From a virus: a stretch of DNA of 20,274 nucleotides. The notes beneath the pieces were generated by a model. It had not been told where the DNA came from. It made no database searches and worked only from the letters and a program-made list of their open reading frames with translations. The first letter of the stretch is position 1. Every line of letters begins with the position of its first letter. The translations under genes were made by a program, and so were the position numbers. The stretch lies in the IMG/VR virus record IMGVR_UViG_3300044954_000065, positions 1-20,274 of that record. One strand, given 5' to 3'. Shown in pieces: positions 1 through 5,348 of this stretch.

Positions 1-274
1 CAAAATTGGGCACTGTCACACCGTCCTTTGTCACGACCAACCACCCCACGCGGACCAGTTCTTGCGTCAACCCTGTAACGCCCATGTAGCGGTCAAGCCA
101 CGTTTCCGTAACACCTGACGCGTTACCGTCCTGGGTGTGCTGGTCCGCCCAGGACCAGAGGCGGTGAAGCTTCCCGACAATGTGGTCCTCGTCCATCATC
201 AGGCGGGCCGCGAGCGCAATCACCGCTGGGTCGCCGGCGAGGTCCGTTCGCATTTTGATCCAGTCCCCAGCCAT
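1..274 (-). CDS. Phage replication protein, N-terminal part (cut by window edge)
   Basis: The frame opens with ATG at 274-272 and stays open for 91 codons to the left edge, so only the N-terminus is present. It begins MAGDWIKMRTDLAGDPAVIA and continues with VGKLHRLWSWADQHTQDGNA, a GVTETWLDRYMGV segment and VGWLVV...VTVPNF. This layout (WIK start, GKL.RLWSWAD..T.DG, LDR..GV, VGWL, PNF) is familiar from N-terminal domains of phage replication-initiation or helicase-loader proteins with a winged-helix-like fold. The family call rests on memory of these motifs. Its start overlaps the stop of the upstream gene as TAATG, so it is the most distal visible member of the early operon. The C-terminal part and exact role cannot be seen. 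Confidence 0.7.
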   Translation of the reverse strand, partial: MAGDWIKMRTDLAGDPAVIALAARLMMDEDHIVGKLHRLWSWADQHTQDGNASGVTETWLDRYMGVTGLTQELVRVGWLVVTKDGVTVPNF

Positions 275-648
275 TACAGTTCCACCGCCTCCAGTCGGTT
301 TCCGGTGATCCGTATCTCCCGCCTGTTCGCTGTCCACCACCGCCGCCCCTCCGGCCTGGCACGCTTCCTCCAGCCCCAGCATTGCAGCGAGTTCCCGGCG
401 TGGAGGAAGTCGGCCACGGCCTCCCCCAGTCCGAGGATCTTGCTGACACGTGCCGCCAGCCCAGATGCCGACGTGCATTGGATGCCCAAAACGCCCGTGG
501 CATCGGCACGGAAGGCGATGATATCCACGCAGTCGATGAAGTCCTTGCGGCGTTTCGTGAAGCTGTTGAATCGTTCCACGACTTCAGCGTGATAGCCCAG
601 CCGCCGTAGTTCATTGAGCGTCCGTGCCGTGGGTGATGCCGTCGCCAT
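274..648 (-). CDS. Small PD-(D/E)XK-like phage protein
   Basis: A 124-residue protein starting MATASPTARTLNELRRLGY. I chose the ATG at 648 because relatives, as I recall them, begin with such a T.RTL..LR..GY stretch; an in-frame TTG 16 codons upstream would add an atypical tail. Glu25 (AEVVERF), Asp42 (DCVDIIAF) and the strand VLGIQCTSAS (Gln57, Thr59) are spaced like the acidic residues and the E-x-K strand of PD-(D/E)XK nucleases, but Gln-x-Thr replaces Glu-x-Lys. It may be a degenerate or variant nuclease, or a DNA-binding relative. The ending RITGNRLEAVEL overlaps the next gene as TAATG. Its place behind the exonuclease and annealing genes suggests a role in DNA processing. Activity is not established. 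Confidence 0.7.
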   Translation of the reverse strand: MATASPTARTLNELRRLGYHAEVVERFNSFTKRRKDFIDCVDIIAFRADATGVLGIQCTSASGLAARVSKILGLGEAVADFLHAGNSLQCWGWRKRARPEGRRWWTANRREIRITGNRLEAVEL

Positions 649-708
649 ATGATTCCATTCGCCGCTTAATGCCGCATCTGAATCTTCGTGAACCAATCCG
701 TTGCAAGT

Positions 709-733
709 GCTGGGTGATTAAGGCTCACCCAGC
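709..733. other. Perfect 9-bp inverted repeat in the recT to nuclease-like gap
   Basis: GCTGGGTGA (709-717) and TCACCCAGC (725-733) form a perfect 9-bp stem with the 7-base loop TTAAGGC. It sits in the only sizeable gap of the early operon (649-835, 187 bases), which otherwise holds no convincing gene. No T-run follows on either strand, so it is not a standard intrinsic terminator. An RNA-processing or mRNA-stabilising hairpin downstream of the annealing gene, or a protein-binding site, would fit. Confidence 0.45.
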
Positions 734-835
734 GAAGCCCAGGGCGCGCCGTTGCCGGCGGACTCCACCAGAGCAGTTATCCGCCATGCTCAGGGCGTAT
801 CGTCCCTCATTTTTCTGCATTTGGACTTTGGAACA

Positions 836-1594
836 TCAGAACGGCAAATCCAGCGGTGTCGCATCGCCCCGTGCCACAGCGGCAGCGTCCTCTTTCGCCG
901 CACTGGCCTCGAAGTCCGCAATCTCGGCGTCGATCACCTGATCCTCGGTCATGGCCGGCTGGTCGCTGTCCAGCAGGTCAGCCGCTGCGTCCAGGTCCGC
1001 AGGCGGCACGGTGTCGCCGCTGACGATCTTGGCGGGCTGCTGGGCGTCCTGCAGTTCTTCCGCCATCATCACGCCGCACAGTTTGTCTGCGAACTGGTCC
1101 CGCAAGGCGAACGCCCTGGCACGCAGTTGGAGCATCCGGCGTGGGTAGTTCTTCCACGTGCCGCGGCCAGCCAGGCCAGCCAGTCGTGCGTCGGCCATGC
1201 TGAAGCGTGCGACGTGCGGCTTCGTGCGGCCCTTGCGTTTGACTTCGCAGACCGCTGTCACGTCGTCGCCGCTTCCCTCGATATGCTCATCGATGTATTC
1301 CACTTCGCCGGATGCCTCGACCACGGCCCGCATGGCATCACCCCACAGGCAGGGACGCCCGTTGATAACGGCGATGTTTTGCAGGCTGGTCATATCCGGC
1401 AGGCCCAAGCTGCGTCCCTGAATGATTTTCATCACCACGGCTGCGGGGGTTTGCTCCTGAACCCACTTGGCCTTGATGCACATCAGGGCGAACTGGTTGA
1501 GGTCCGCCAGCGTTTTCAACTCGATGCCGCCGAAGTTCAGGGAGATGGCCCCAAAGTCGGGCTGGATTGTCGCCGGTAGGTTAGCTGTTGACAT
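836..1594 (-). CDS. recT: RecT-like single-strand annealing protein
   Basis: A 252-residue protein. The core carries the segment MTSLQNIAVINGRPCLWGDA (about residues 67-86), a hallmark as I know it of RecT-type annealing proteins of phages, followed by GTWKNYPRRMLQLRARAFALRDQF. The C-terminus is acidic and low in complexity and ends LDLPF, as is common in proteins acting at recombination forks. RecT proteins coat and anneal single-stranded DNA produced by a 5'-3' exonuclease, allowing RecA-independent recombination. The gene follows the YqaJ exonuclease with a 14-base overlap. AAGGAG lies 11 bases before the ATG, inside the exonuclease gene. The pair is a classic exo-annealase recombination module. 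Symbol given by family, not by orthology. Confidence 0.85.
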   Translation of the reverse strand: MSTANLPATIQPDFGAISLNFGGIELKTLADLNQFALMCIKAKWVQEQTPAAVVMKIIQGRSLGLPDMTSLQNIAVINGRPCLWGDAMRAVVEASGEVEYIDEHIEGSGDDVTAVCEVKRKGRTKPHVARFSMADARLAGLAGRGTWKNYPRRMLQLRARAFALRDQFADKLCGVMMAEELQDAQQPAKIVSGDTVPPADLDAAADLLDSDQPAMTEDQVIDAEIADFEASAAKEDAAAVARGDATPLDLPF

Positions 1595-2471
1595 ATTTCG
1601 CTTTGCTCCTTTTCAGTGTTCGGGTGCCTTTCGCATTCGCTTTCCAAGTCCAGCCCGTTTCATCGGGCAAGATGCCGACTTCCGCTTCGCCGATAGCCTG
1701 CCGCAGTTGGTTCGCCAGCAGGGCGTCCTCACGCTCCAGCCGTTTCGTTTCCGTGGCGATGGCCGCCCGCCGCTCCGTCCACTCCGCAGCCTCGCATGGC
1801 AGGTCCACCATGACCGGTTTGGGTGGTATCCACTGCGATGCCAGGGCATCGGTCGTGGCCTTGGAGAAGTCCACCGGGGGCGGCTCCTTGGTGATGACGT
1901 ACTTCTGCCAGAACTGTGTCAGTTTTCGCACGAGGGCGTCGGCGAACTTCTGATTGAAGTCCAGCCGATGCCAGCGGAACTTGTAGCCGTCGATCAGTGC
2001 CGCAAAATAGCCGACACGCAGGCCGGTACAAATCAATTGGTGTGTCAACTGCACCTGGTAGCCCAGCGGTATCTTGGTTTCCCACTGCTTGCCGCTGCTT
2101 CCCCAGGCACACTTCAACTCCAGGCACGCATAGGGCTTGCCCATCACGGTCAGGATTCTGTCCGGCGTGGCGAACATCGGGCAGCCGGCCACGTCCGCCC
2201 AGTGCATCGCAAAGTCGCCGGGGTCCACAACGCCGAACTCCTCCTGCTGCTCGCTGAACCATTGGGCAATGGTAGGCTCGTGCCGACGGCCCGCTGCCAT
2301 CATTTCCGATTCCTCGTGCCGTGGTGGCTTGTCGCCGATCTTCTCCAGCCACACGGAATACGGCGAGGCGAACTGGGACGCACCGCAGACGGCGGCGGCC
2401 TCGCTGCTGCCGATGCCCTTCAGCCGGGCTTGCAGCCATGCTTCGCGGGTTGCGTGGTTTTCGACTTTCAT
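1581..2471 (-). CDS. YqaJ-family (lambda-exo-like) viral recombinase exonuclease
   Basis: A 296-residue protein. The N-terminal GIGSSEAAAVCGASQFASPY (residues 19-38) is the IG.S..A...G.S.....Y signature of YqaJ viral recombinases. Candidate catalytic residues follow in order: Glu of RRHEPTIAQW, Asp of FATPDRIL, and the Glu-x-Lys of CLELKCAW. A helix GYQVQLTHQL lies behind them, matching the conserved Gln region of the PD-(D/E)XK fold. The C-terminal 80 residues are charged and probably helical (EAAEWTERRAAIATETKRLE). The enzyme would resect double-strand ends 5'-3' to load the RecT-like partner. Its ATG overlaps the stop of the winged-helix gene as ATGA. Complete length for the family. Confidence 0.87.
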   Translation of the reverse strand: MKVENHATREAWLQARLKGIGSSEAAAVCGASQFASPYSVWLEKIGDKPPRHEESEMMAAGRRHEPTIAQWFSEQQEEFGVVDPGDFAMHWADVAGCPMFATPDRILTVMGKPYACLELKCAWGSSGKQWETKIPLGYQVQLTHQLICTGLRVGYFAALIDGYKFRWHRLDFNQKFADALVRKLTQFWQKYVITKEPPPVDFSKATTDALASQWIPPKPVMVDLPCEAAEWTERRAAIATETKRLEREDALLANQLRQAIGEAEVGILPDETGWTWKANAKGTRTLKRSKAKYVNS

Positions 2472-2779
2472 TTCACCACCCGATACTCGTGCAATCCGTT
2501 CTCAACGTGCCGACGCTCCACGCTGCACCCTCGCAGCTCTGGAAACCGCTCCCAGAACGCCGGCTTGCGGCAGTCCCGCAGCCTGGCCGATGCCCCGGCT
2601 TCGCTCGTGCCGCACGCAGCGGCAATGTCTGCCAGCGTTCGCCACTGGCCATCACGCATGTACGTCCACACCCGTAGCAGGGCGCCCGTCATCCTGGCCG
2701 CGTCCCGCTCTAACGAATAGGTCACGCCGCCAAACGGTGGCGGGGTGTAGCCGGGATCGAGAAAGGATAGCTGGTTCAT
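2468..2779 (-). CDS. Small winged-helix protein
   Basis: A 103-residue protein starting MNQLSFLDPGYTPPPFGGVT. A longer frame exists to 3061, but this ATG is placed as ATGA on the stop of the upstream gene and gives a compact domain. Residues about 40-100 read RDGQWRTLADIAAACGTSEAGASARLRD, then VERRHVENGLHEYRVV. This is the shape of a winged helix: DG.WRTL..IA, recognition-helix region SE.GASARLRD, and a wing ending in EYRV. Such proteins recur in phage recombination operons. The partner and target are unknown; it may be a DNA-binding accessory to the exonuclease, which it overlaps by 4 bases. Confidence 0.75.
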   Translation of the reverse strand: MNQLSFLDPGYTPPPFGGVTYSLERDAARMTGALLRVWTYMRDGQWRTLADIAAACGTSEAGASARLRDCRKPAFWERFPELRGCSVERRHVENGLHEYRVVK

Positions 2780-2925
2780 AGTGCGTGATAATCCTTCTCG
2801 GTGTAGCAATTCGCCGCGGCCCGCTGGTAGCAGCACTCGTCGCATCGGCAGCCGCGATCGTGCTGCTCTGGCTCGTCGTCCTCTTCGTGCGGGATCAATC
2901 GGTAGGCATCTTCCCAATCGCTCAT
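2776..2925 (-). CDS. Small cysteine-rich acidic protein, unknown
   Basis: A 49-residue protein, MSDWEDAYRLIPHEEDDEPE followed by a cluster CRCDECC and one more Cys in NCYTEKDYHAL. The longer frame to 3075 is arginine-rich at its N-terminus and looks out of frame with coding style, so the ATG at 2925 is preferred. This ATG also forms an ATGA overlap with the gene before it, and its stop forms ATGA with the gene after it. The cysteines could bind one metal ion. No family recognised. Confidence 0.6.
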   Translation of the reverse strand: MSDWEDAYRLIPHEEDDEPEQHDRGCRCDECCYQRAAANCYTEKDYHAL

Positions 2926-3197
2926 GTTGCCGCCCCTTCCACCGGCAGTTGCACGTCGCCGATGACGATGGGCGCGGCGTGGTCGAAGGCAGCTTCCAGG
3001 GCGTTCCATGCGGCGTCCATAGACTTGTAATGTCGGCCCTGGCCATCTGTCCCATTGGCACTTACGTTGAGCCACAGGTGATATGACACGCCGCCACTCG
3101 CCGAGCAGTGCTGCTGAAGTTCAACGAACACATAACTCCCTGGATGCTCGGCGTGCAGTTCCCTCGCCCGTGCCAGCAAGTCGGCAAATGTTTTCAT
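2922..3197 (-). CDS. Hypothetical early protein
   Basis: A 91-residue protein, MKTFADLLARARELHAEHPG then a beta-rich middle (SYVFVELQQH, GVSYHLWLNV) and an amphipathic helix MDAAWNALEAAFDHA. GGGAG lies just before the ATG (AAGGGAGAGACATG), supporting the start. The start overlaps the preceding gene's stop and its stop overlaps the next gene's start, both as ATGA. I do not recognise the family; the alternating strand-helix pattern suggests a small soluble domain. Confidence 0.65.
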   Translation of the reverse strand: MKTFADLLARARELHAEHPGSYVFVELQQHCSASGGVSYHLWLNVSANGTDGQGRHYKSMDAAWNALEAAFDHAAPIVIGDVQLPVEGAAT

Positions 3198-3388
3198 GTC
3201 TCTCTCCCTTCTAAGATTGGCCAGTTGACTCGTTCCCAGTCCCAGCCCCGGTCGAGCAGGTTGTGGAAGTGTTCGTTCGACCGCATGAGCATGACTGCGG
3301 CCTCGTAGTCGGCGTCATACACAAGCGTGATCGTGGACCTCAGATTGGTCGTGCCACGGCGTGGGCTGCGTAGTCGCAGGGTTGTCAT
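3194..3388 (-). CDS. Hypothetical early protein, first gene of the early operon
   Basis: A 64-residue protein, MTTLRLRSPRRGTTNLRSTI followed by TLVYDADYEAAVMLMRSNEHFHNLLDRGWDWERVNW. The start is set by a strong GGAGG (3396-3400), seven bases before the ATG at 3388; a GTG one codon upstream is only four bases away. It is the first convincing gene after the candidate early promoter, with a leader of about 100 bases. Basic N-terminus, mixed helical C-terminus; no family recognised. Its stop overlaps the next start as ATGA. Confidence 0.6.
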   Translation of the reverse strand: MTTLRLRSPRRGTTNLRSTITLVYDADYEAAVMLMRSNEHFHNLLDRGWDWERVNWPILEGRET

Positions 3389-3395
3389 CACGTCG

Positions 3396-3400
3396 CCTCC
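3396..3400 (-). promoter_or_regulatory. Ribosome binding site setting the first early gene start
   Basis: On the minus strand this reads GGAGG, seven bases before the ATG at 3388-3386. It is among the strongest Shine-Dalgarno matches in the early region and argues for this ATG over the GTG at 3391. Confidence 0.65.
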
Positions 3401-3498
3401 GGTGCGGTGATTTCTTCGGGTCGCTTGCCCGGTCGCGGCAGCAGCCGCAAGAGGGCCTAACTGTGTTTAGCGTGCTGACGCCAATCAGCACATTCGCC

Positions 3499-3527
3499 AC
3501 GTTACACTGTAACTATTCGCCGTGCAA
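3499..3527 (-). promoter_or_regulatory. Candidate early promoter with overlapping operator
   Basis: On the minus strand, TTGCAC (3527-3522) is followed after exactly 17 bases by TAACGT (3504-3499). The 13-base near-perfect palindrome GTTACACTGTAAC (3501-3513) covers the -10 side. The same TTGCAC-17-TANCNT arrangement lies in front of the repressor gene. Both hexamers are weak matches to the sigma-70 consensus (3 of 6 each), so the case rests on the matching layout, the palindrome and the position ahead of the early operon. A bound repressor here would block the early genes. Confidence 0.45.
3501..3513. promoter_or_regulatory. Palindromic operator candidate GTTACACTGTAAC
   Basis: GTTACA-C-TGTAAC is a perfect palindrome around a central base. 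A related site, matching 11 of 13 positions, lies at 3781-3793 in front of the repressor gene. Twin sites of this size flanking an XRE-family gene are what a dimeric helix-turn-helix repressor would recognise. Confidence 0.55.
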
Positions 3528-3562
3528 TACCACTTGTTTCAAAAAATCTAAAAAAAGAGAAA

Positions 3563-3778
3563 TTATTTTTCCGCCTGTTTGGCGGCTGCCTGACGCAACC
3601 TGTCCAGCATTATCCTGGCAGGCCCACCGGGGGAGCGGATTCCGGCTTCCCAGTGGCATACGCTGGTGCGTTGGACGCCAACACGTTCGGCCAGTTCCTC
3701 CTGGGTTAAGTCCAAACGCTGGCGAATCAGGACGATTTCCTGCGGCCTAATCAGCGGTGCGGGCATTGTAACGCTCAT
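3563..3778 (-). CDS. XRE-family helix-turn-helix repressor
   Basis: A 71-residue protein from ATG 3778 (or 67 residues from ATG 3766). RPQEIVLIRQRLDLTQEELA and ERVGVQRTSVCHWEAGIRSP give a full five-helix HTH_3 domain: helix two TQEELAERVG, turn, recognition helix VQRTSVCHWEAG. It then ends GPARIMLDRLRQAA, with no separate dimerisation or RecA-cleavage domain. The frame continues upstream to a TTG at 3814, but that stretch contains the promoter and GTTAC sites, so it is probably not translated. No clear ribosome site precedes either ATG; the predicted transcription start lies at about 3779, so the message may be leaderless, as lambda cI is. It probably keeps the early operon silent and controls itself. 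Confidence 0.75.
   Translation of the reverse strand: MSVTMPAPLIRPQEIVLIRQRLDLTQEELAERVGVQRTSVCHWEAGIRSPGGPARIMLDRLRQAAAKQAEK
3571..3585 (-). other. Weak hairpin at the repressor gene end
   Basis: On the minus strand CCGCC-AAACA-GGCGG forms a 5-bp stem in the last codons of the repressor gene. It is followed by an A-run and then, about 14 bases later, by two long T-runs. The T-run is too far from the stem for a standard intrinsic terminator, but some attenuation between repressor and early operon is possible. Confidence 0.25.
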
Positions 3779-3785
3779 GTGGTAC

Positions 3786-3814
3786 AGGGTAACATGTGAC
3801 GTAGTAACGTGCAA
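3786..3814 (-). promoter_or_regulatory. Candidate repressor promoter with GTAAC operator repeats
   Basis: On the minus strand TTGCAC (3814-3809), 17 bases, then TACCCT (3791-3786), placing the transcription start next to the repressor ATG at 3778. Plus-strand GTAAC occurs at 3768-3772, 3789-3793 and 3804-3808, and the -10 region lies in GTTACCCTGTACC (minus strand, 3793-3781), a near copy of the early operator. This suggests self-regulation by the repressor. Confidence 0.4.
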
Positions 3815-3830
3815 GCGGTGCGCCAGGGTT

Positions 3831-3954
3831 GGCGTAAGGCGTTAGGCGGCCCCCAGCCGCAAGGCTGGCCCTGACGCACGCTTGCATCTAGTGCGGCTGA
3901 CTGGTCTGGAAACCACACAATCCGGGCAACCCACGCGAACGGAACGAACGGAAC
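3831..3954. repeat. Intergenic stretch with short repeats next to the integrase gene
   Basis: The 3815-4002 gap holds no convincing gene. It contains GGCGTAA-GGCGTTA-GGCGGCC in tandem (3831-3851), a 6-bp stem with a GCAA loop (CCAGCC 3853-3858, GGCTGG 3863-3868), and a perfect tandem 9-mer GAACGGAAC (3937-3945 and 3946-3954). Short direct repeats beside an integrase gene are typical of recombinase arm-binding sites, so this is the best place in the window for attP. The core site cannot be identified without a host junction. Confidence 0.35.
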
Positions 3955-4002
3955 AAGGATGCCCCCCCAGGACGTGACGTAGGCTACCCAAACGGGTGGG
4001 CT

Positions 4003-4869
4003 ATGATCGCGCACAACGACAGAGCGCTGGCGGAACTATTCGCCGAGTTTGCCGCCGCCAAGCTATCCACCCGTTCACGGCAGACGGCCAAACTGCACCG
4101 GCTGGCTCATGCGCAGTTTGCGGAGTTCCTGGAACGTGAACCCCGGCTGTCCGACCTGAACGACGCCACGGTGGGGGAGTGGCTGGCTTGGCTCGCCCCA
4201 GCACGCAGCCCGCAGACGGTCAACAACCGCCGAGACTACATGCTCCACTTCTGGCGGTGGTGCCATCGCCACGGCCACACGCACTTGTGGCCCGATGTGC
4301 CGAAGATGGCCGAACCGGAGCTACTTCCGCGCGGCTGGTCGGTCGAGCAAATACGCCGGCTACTGGCAGCGTGCGCACAAGAGCAGGGAACCTTTGGCGG
4401 GATTCCCGCCGCCGCATGGTGGATCGCCTGGCATCGCGTCATCTTCGATACGGGTGAGCGGAGCGGAGCCATGCTGCAACTACGCTGGGACTGGCTCGAC
4501 TGGGATGCAGGCGAACTGGACGTGCCGGGGCGCGTGCGAAAGGCGGGCAAGGCGATGCGATACGCACTGCGCCGTGAGACACTAGACAGTTTGCGGCTCA
4601 TCACTGAGCCACAACGGCTGTTGATATTTCCCACGGACGGCGGCAGCAACGGCATCTATCACCGGACCAAACGCATCTGCCGCCGGGCCGGGTTGCCGTA
4701 TCGGCCACCCAAGGCGTTGCGAATCAGCTTCGCAAGCTACCTGGAGGCGAACGGGGGCAACGCCACGGAGGCCCTGAAACACAGCGGCAGGGCAGTCACG
4801 GAAAAGCACTACATCGACGTGAGCATCGCGGGCAGGCCGCGGGCGTGTGACAGGCTGCCGGAGATATGA
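4003..4869 (+). CDS. int: Tyrosine recombinase / phage integrase
   Basis: A 288-residue protein. Residues 1-100 form a core-binding, SAM-like N-terminal domain (STRSRQTAKLHRLAHAQFAEFL, TVNNRRDYMLHFWRWCHRHG). The catalytic domain follows: Arg153 in DTGERSGAMLQLRW, Lys180 or Lys183 on the beta-hairpin VRKAGKAMRYAL, KALRISFASYLEANGG with Arg240, His260 in ALKHSG, and nucleophile Tyr270 in TEKHYIDV. The usual His of the HxxR box is Lys237 here; this position varies in active members. It would integrate and, with a directionality factor not seen here, excise the phage. The gene is on the strand opposite to nearly all others, with thermonuclease-like gene behind it. Phage genes lie on both sides, so this is not a prophage end. 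Confidence 0.88.
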   Translation: MIAHNDRALAELFAEFAAAKLSTRSRQTAKLHRLAHAQFAEFLEREPRLSDLNDATVGEWLAWLAPARSPQTVNNRRDYMLHFWRWCHRHGHTHLWPDVPKMAEPELLPRGWSVEQIRRLLAACAQEQGTFGGIPAAAWWIAWHRVIFDTGERSGAMLQLRWDWLDWDAGELDVPGRVRKAGKAMRYALRRETLDSLRLITEPQRLLIFPTDGGSNGIYHRTKRICRRAGLPYRPPKALRISFASYLEANGGNATEALKHSGRAVTEKHYIDVSIAGRPRACDRLPEI

Positions 4870-4873
4870 GGGG

Positions 4874-4901
4874 TGGACCAACCGTGTCCACCGTGTAGAA
4901 T
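4874..4901 (+). promoter_or_regulatory. Candidate promoter for the thermonuclease-like gene
   Basis: TGGACC (4874-4879) and TAGAAT (4896-4901) are separated by 16 bases; the latter matches five of six bases of the -10 consensus. The predicted start falls at about 4908, next to the ATG at 4909, so the transcript could be leaderless. A tandem ACCGTGTNN lies in the spacer. Supported by consensus only. Confidence 0.3.
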
Positions 4902-4908
4902 CTTGGGG

Positions 4909-5340
4909 ATGAGCACCCTTCTCCTTATATTAGTGCTCGCTGCAGACCCAAGGGGCAAAGTCGTCGGCATCGCCGATGGCGACACGCTCACAATCCTCGC
5001 TGACGGCCAGCAAACCAAAGTCCGCCTCTGGGGAATCGACGCGCCAGAACGCAAGCAGCCGTTCGGCAATGCCTCCAAGAAGCGGTTGGCGGAACTGTGT
5101 CATGGAAAAGAAGTGTCTGTCGAGACGCGCGGGCAGGACCGCCACGGCAGGACTCTCGGCATCGTCACGGTCGGCGAGAATGTGAACCTGCGCATGGTGC
5201 AAGACGGCTACGCCTGGCACTACGTCAGGTACGCGCCCGACGCCAAAGACTACGCTGCCGCCGAGAAAGAGGCGCGGGAAGCAAAGCGAGGGTTGTGGCA
5301 GCAGGAGGCGGTGGCGTCAATACCCCGGTTTGGCCGCTAG
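4909..5340 (+). CDS. Thermonuclease (SNase)-like protein, probably exported
   Basis: A 143-residue protein of the staphylococcal nuclease family. After the hydrophobic MSTLLLILVLAA comes the OB-fold with GIADGDTLTI (Asp25), VRLWGIDAPE (Arg39, Asp44, Glu47) and DRHGRTLG (Arg81). These correspond to Asp21, Arg35, Asp40, Glu43 and Arg87 of the S. aureus enzyme, so calcium-dependent DNA/RNA cleavage is expected. Start uncertain: a GTG at 4873, nine bases after GGAG, would add 12 residues with one Arg and give a better signal-peptide n-region. The ATG has only GGGG directly adjoining it. The gene lies behind the integrase and runs towards the tail genes with an 8-base gap. It looks like an accessory gene expressed from the prophage or a cargo nuclease. 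Confidence 0.87.
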   Translation: MSTLLLILVLAADPRGKVVGIADGDTLTILADGQQTKVRLWGIDAPERKQPFGNASKKRLAELCHGKEVSVETRGQDRHGRTLGIVTVGENVNLRMVQDGYAWHYVRYAPDAKDYAAAEKEAREAKRGLWQQEAVASIPRFGR

Positions 5341-5348
5341 CCCATATG

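Noticed and set aside
73-126. GTAAC/GTTAC pairs near the left edge resembling the operator
   Set aside because: They lie within the replication gene, the spacing differs from the operator, and they can be explained by codon content.
725-820. 31-residue minus-strand frame in the recT/nuclease-like gap
   Set aside because: No ribosome site, arginine-rich composition, and its stop falls in the 9-bp hairpin. A chance frame is more likely.
3315-3500. Minus-strand frame of 61 residues (GTG start) overlapping the first early gene
   Set aside because: Its GTG lies within the candidate -10 and operator of the early promoter, it overlaps the better supported 64-residue gene, and the C-terminus is low in coding character.
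3571-3585. Full terminator behind the repressor
   Set aside because: The stem has only 5 bp and the T-run is too distant. Kept only as a weak hairpin.
3775-4014. Minus-strand frame of 79 residues across the repressor-integrase gap
   Set aside because: It covers the repressor promoter, the repeats and the start of the integrase gene, and has no ribosome site or recognisable motif.
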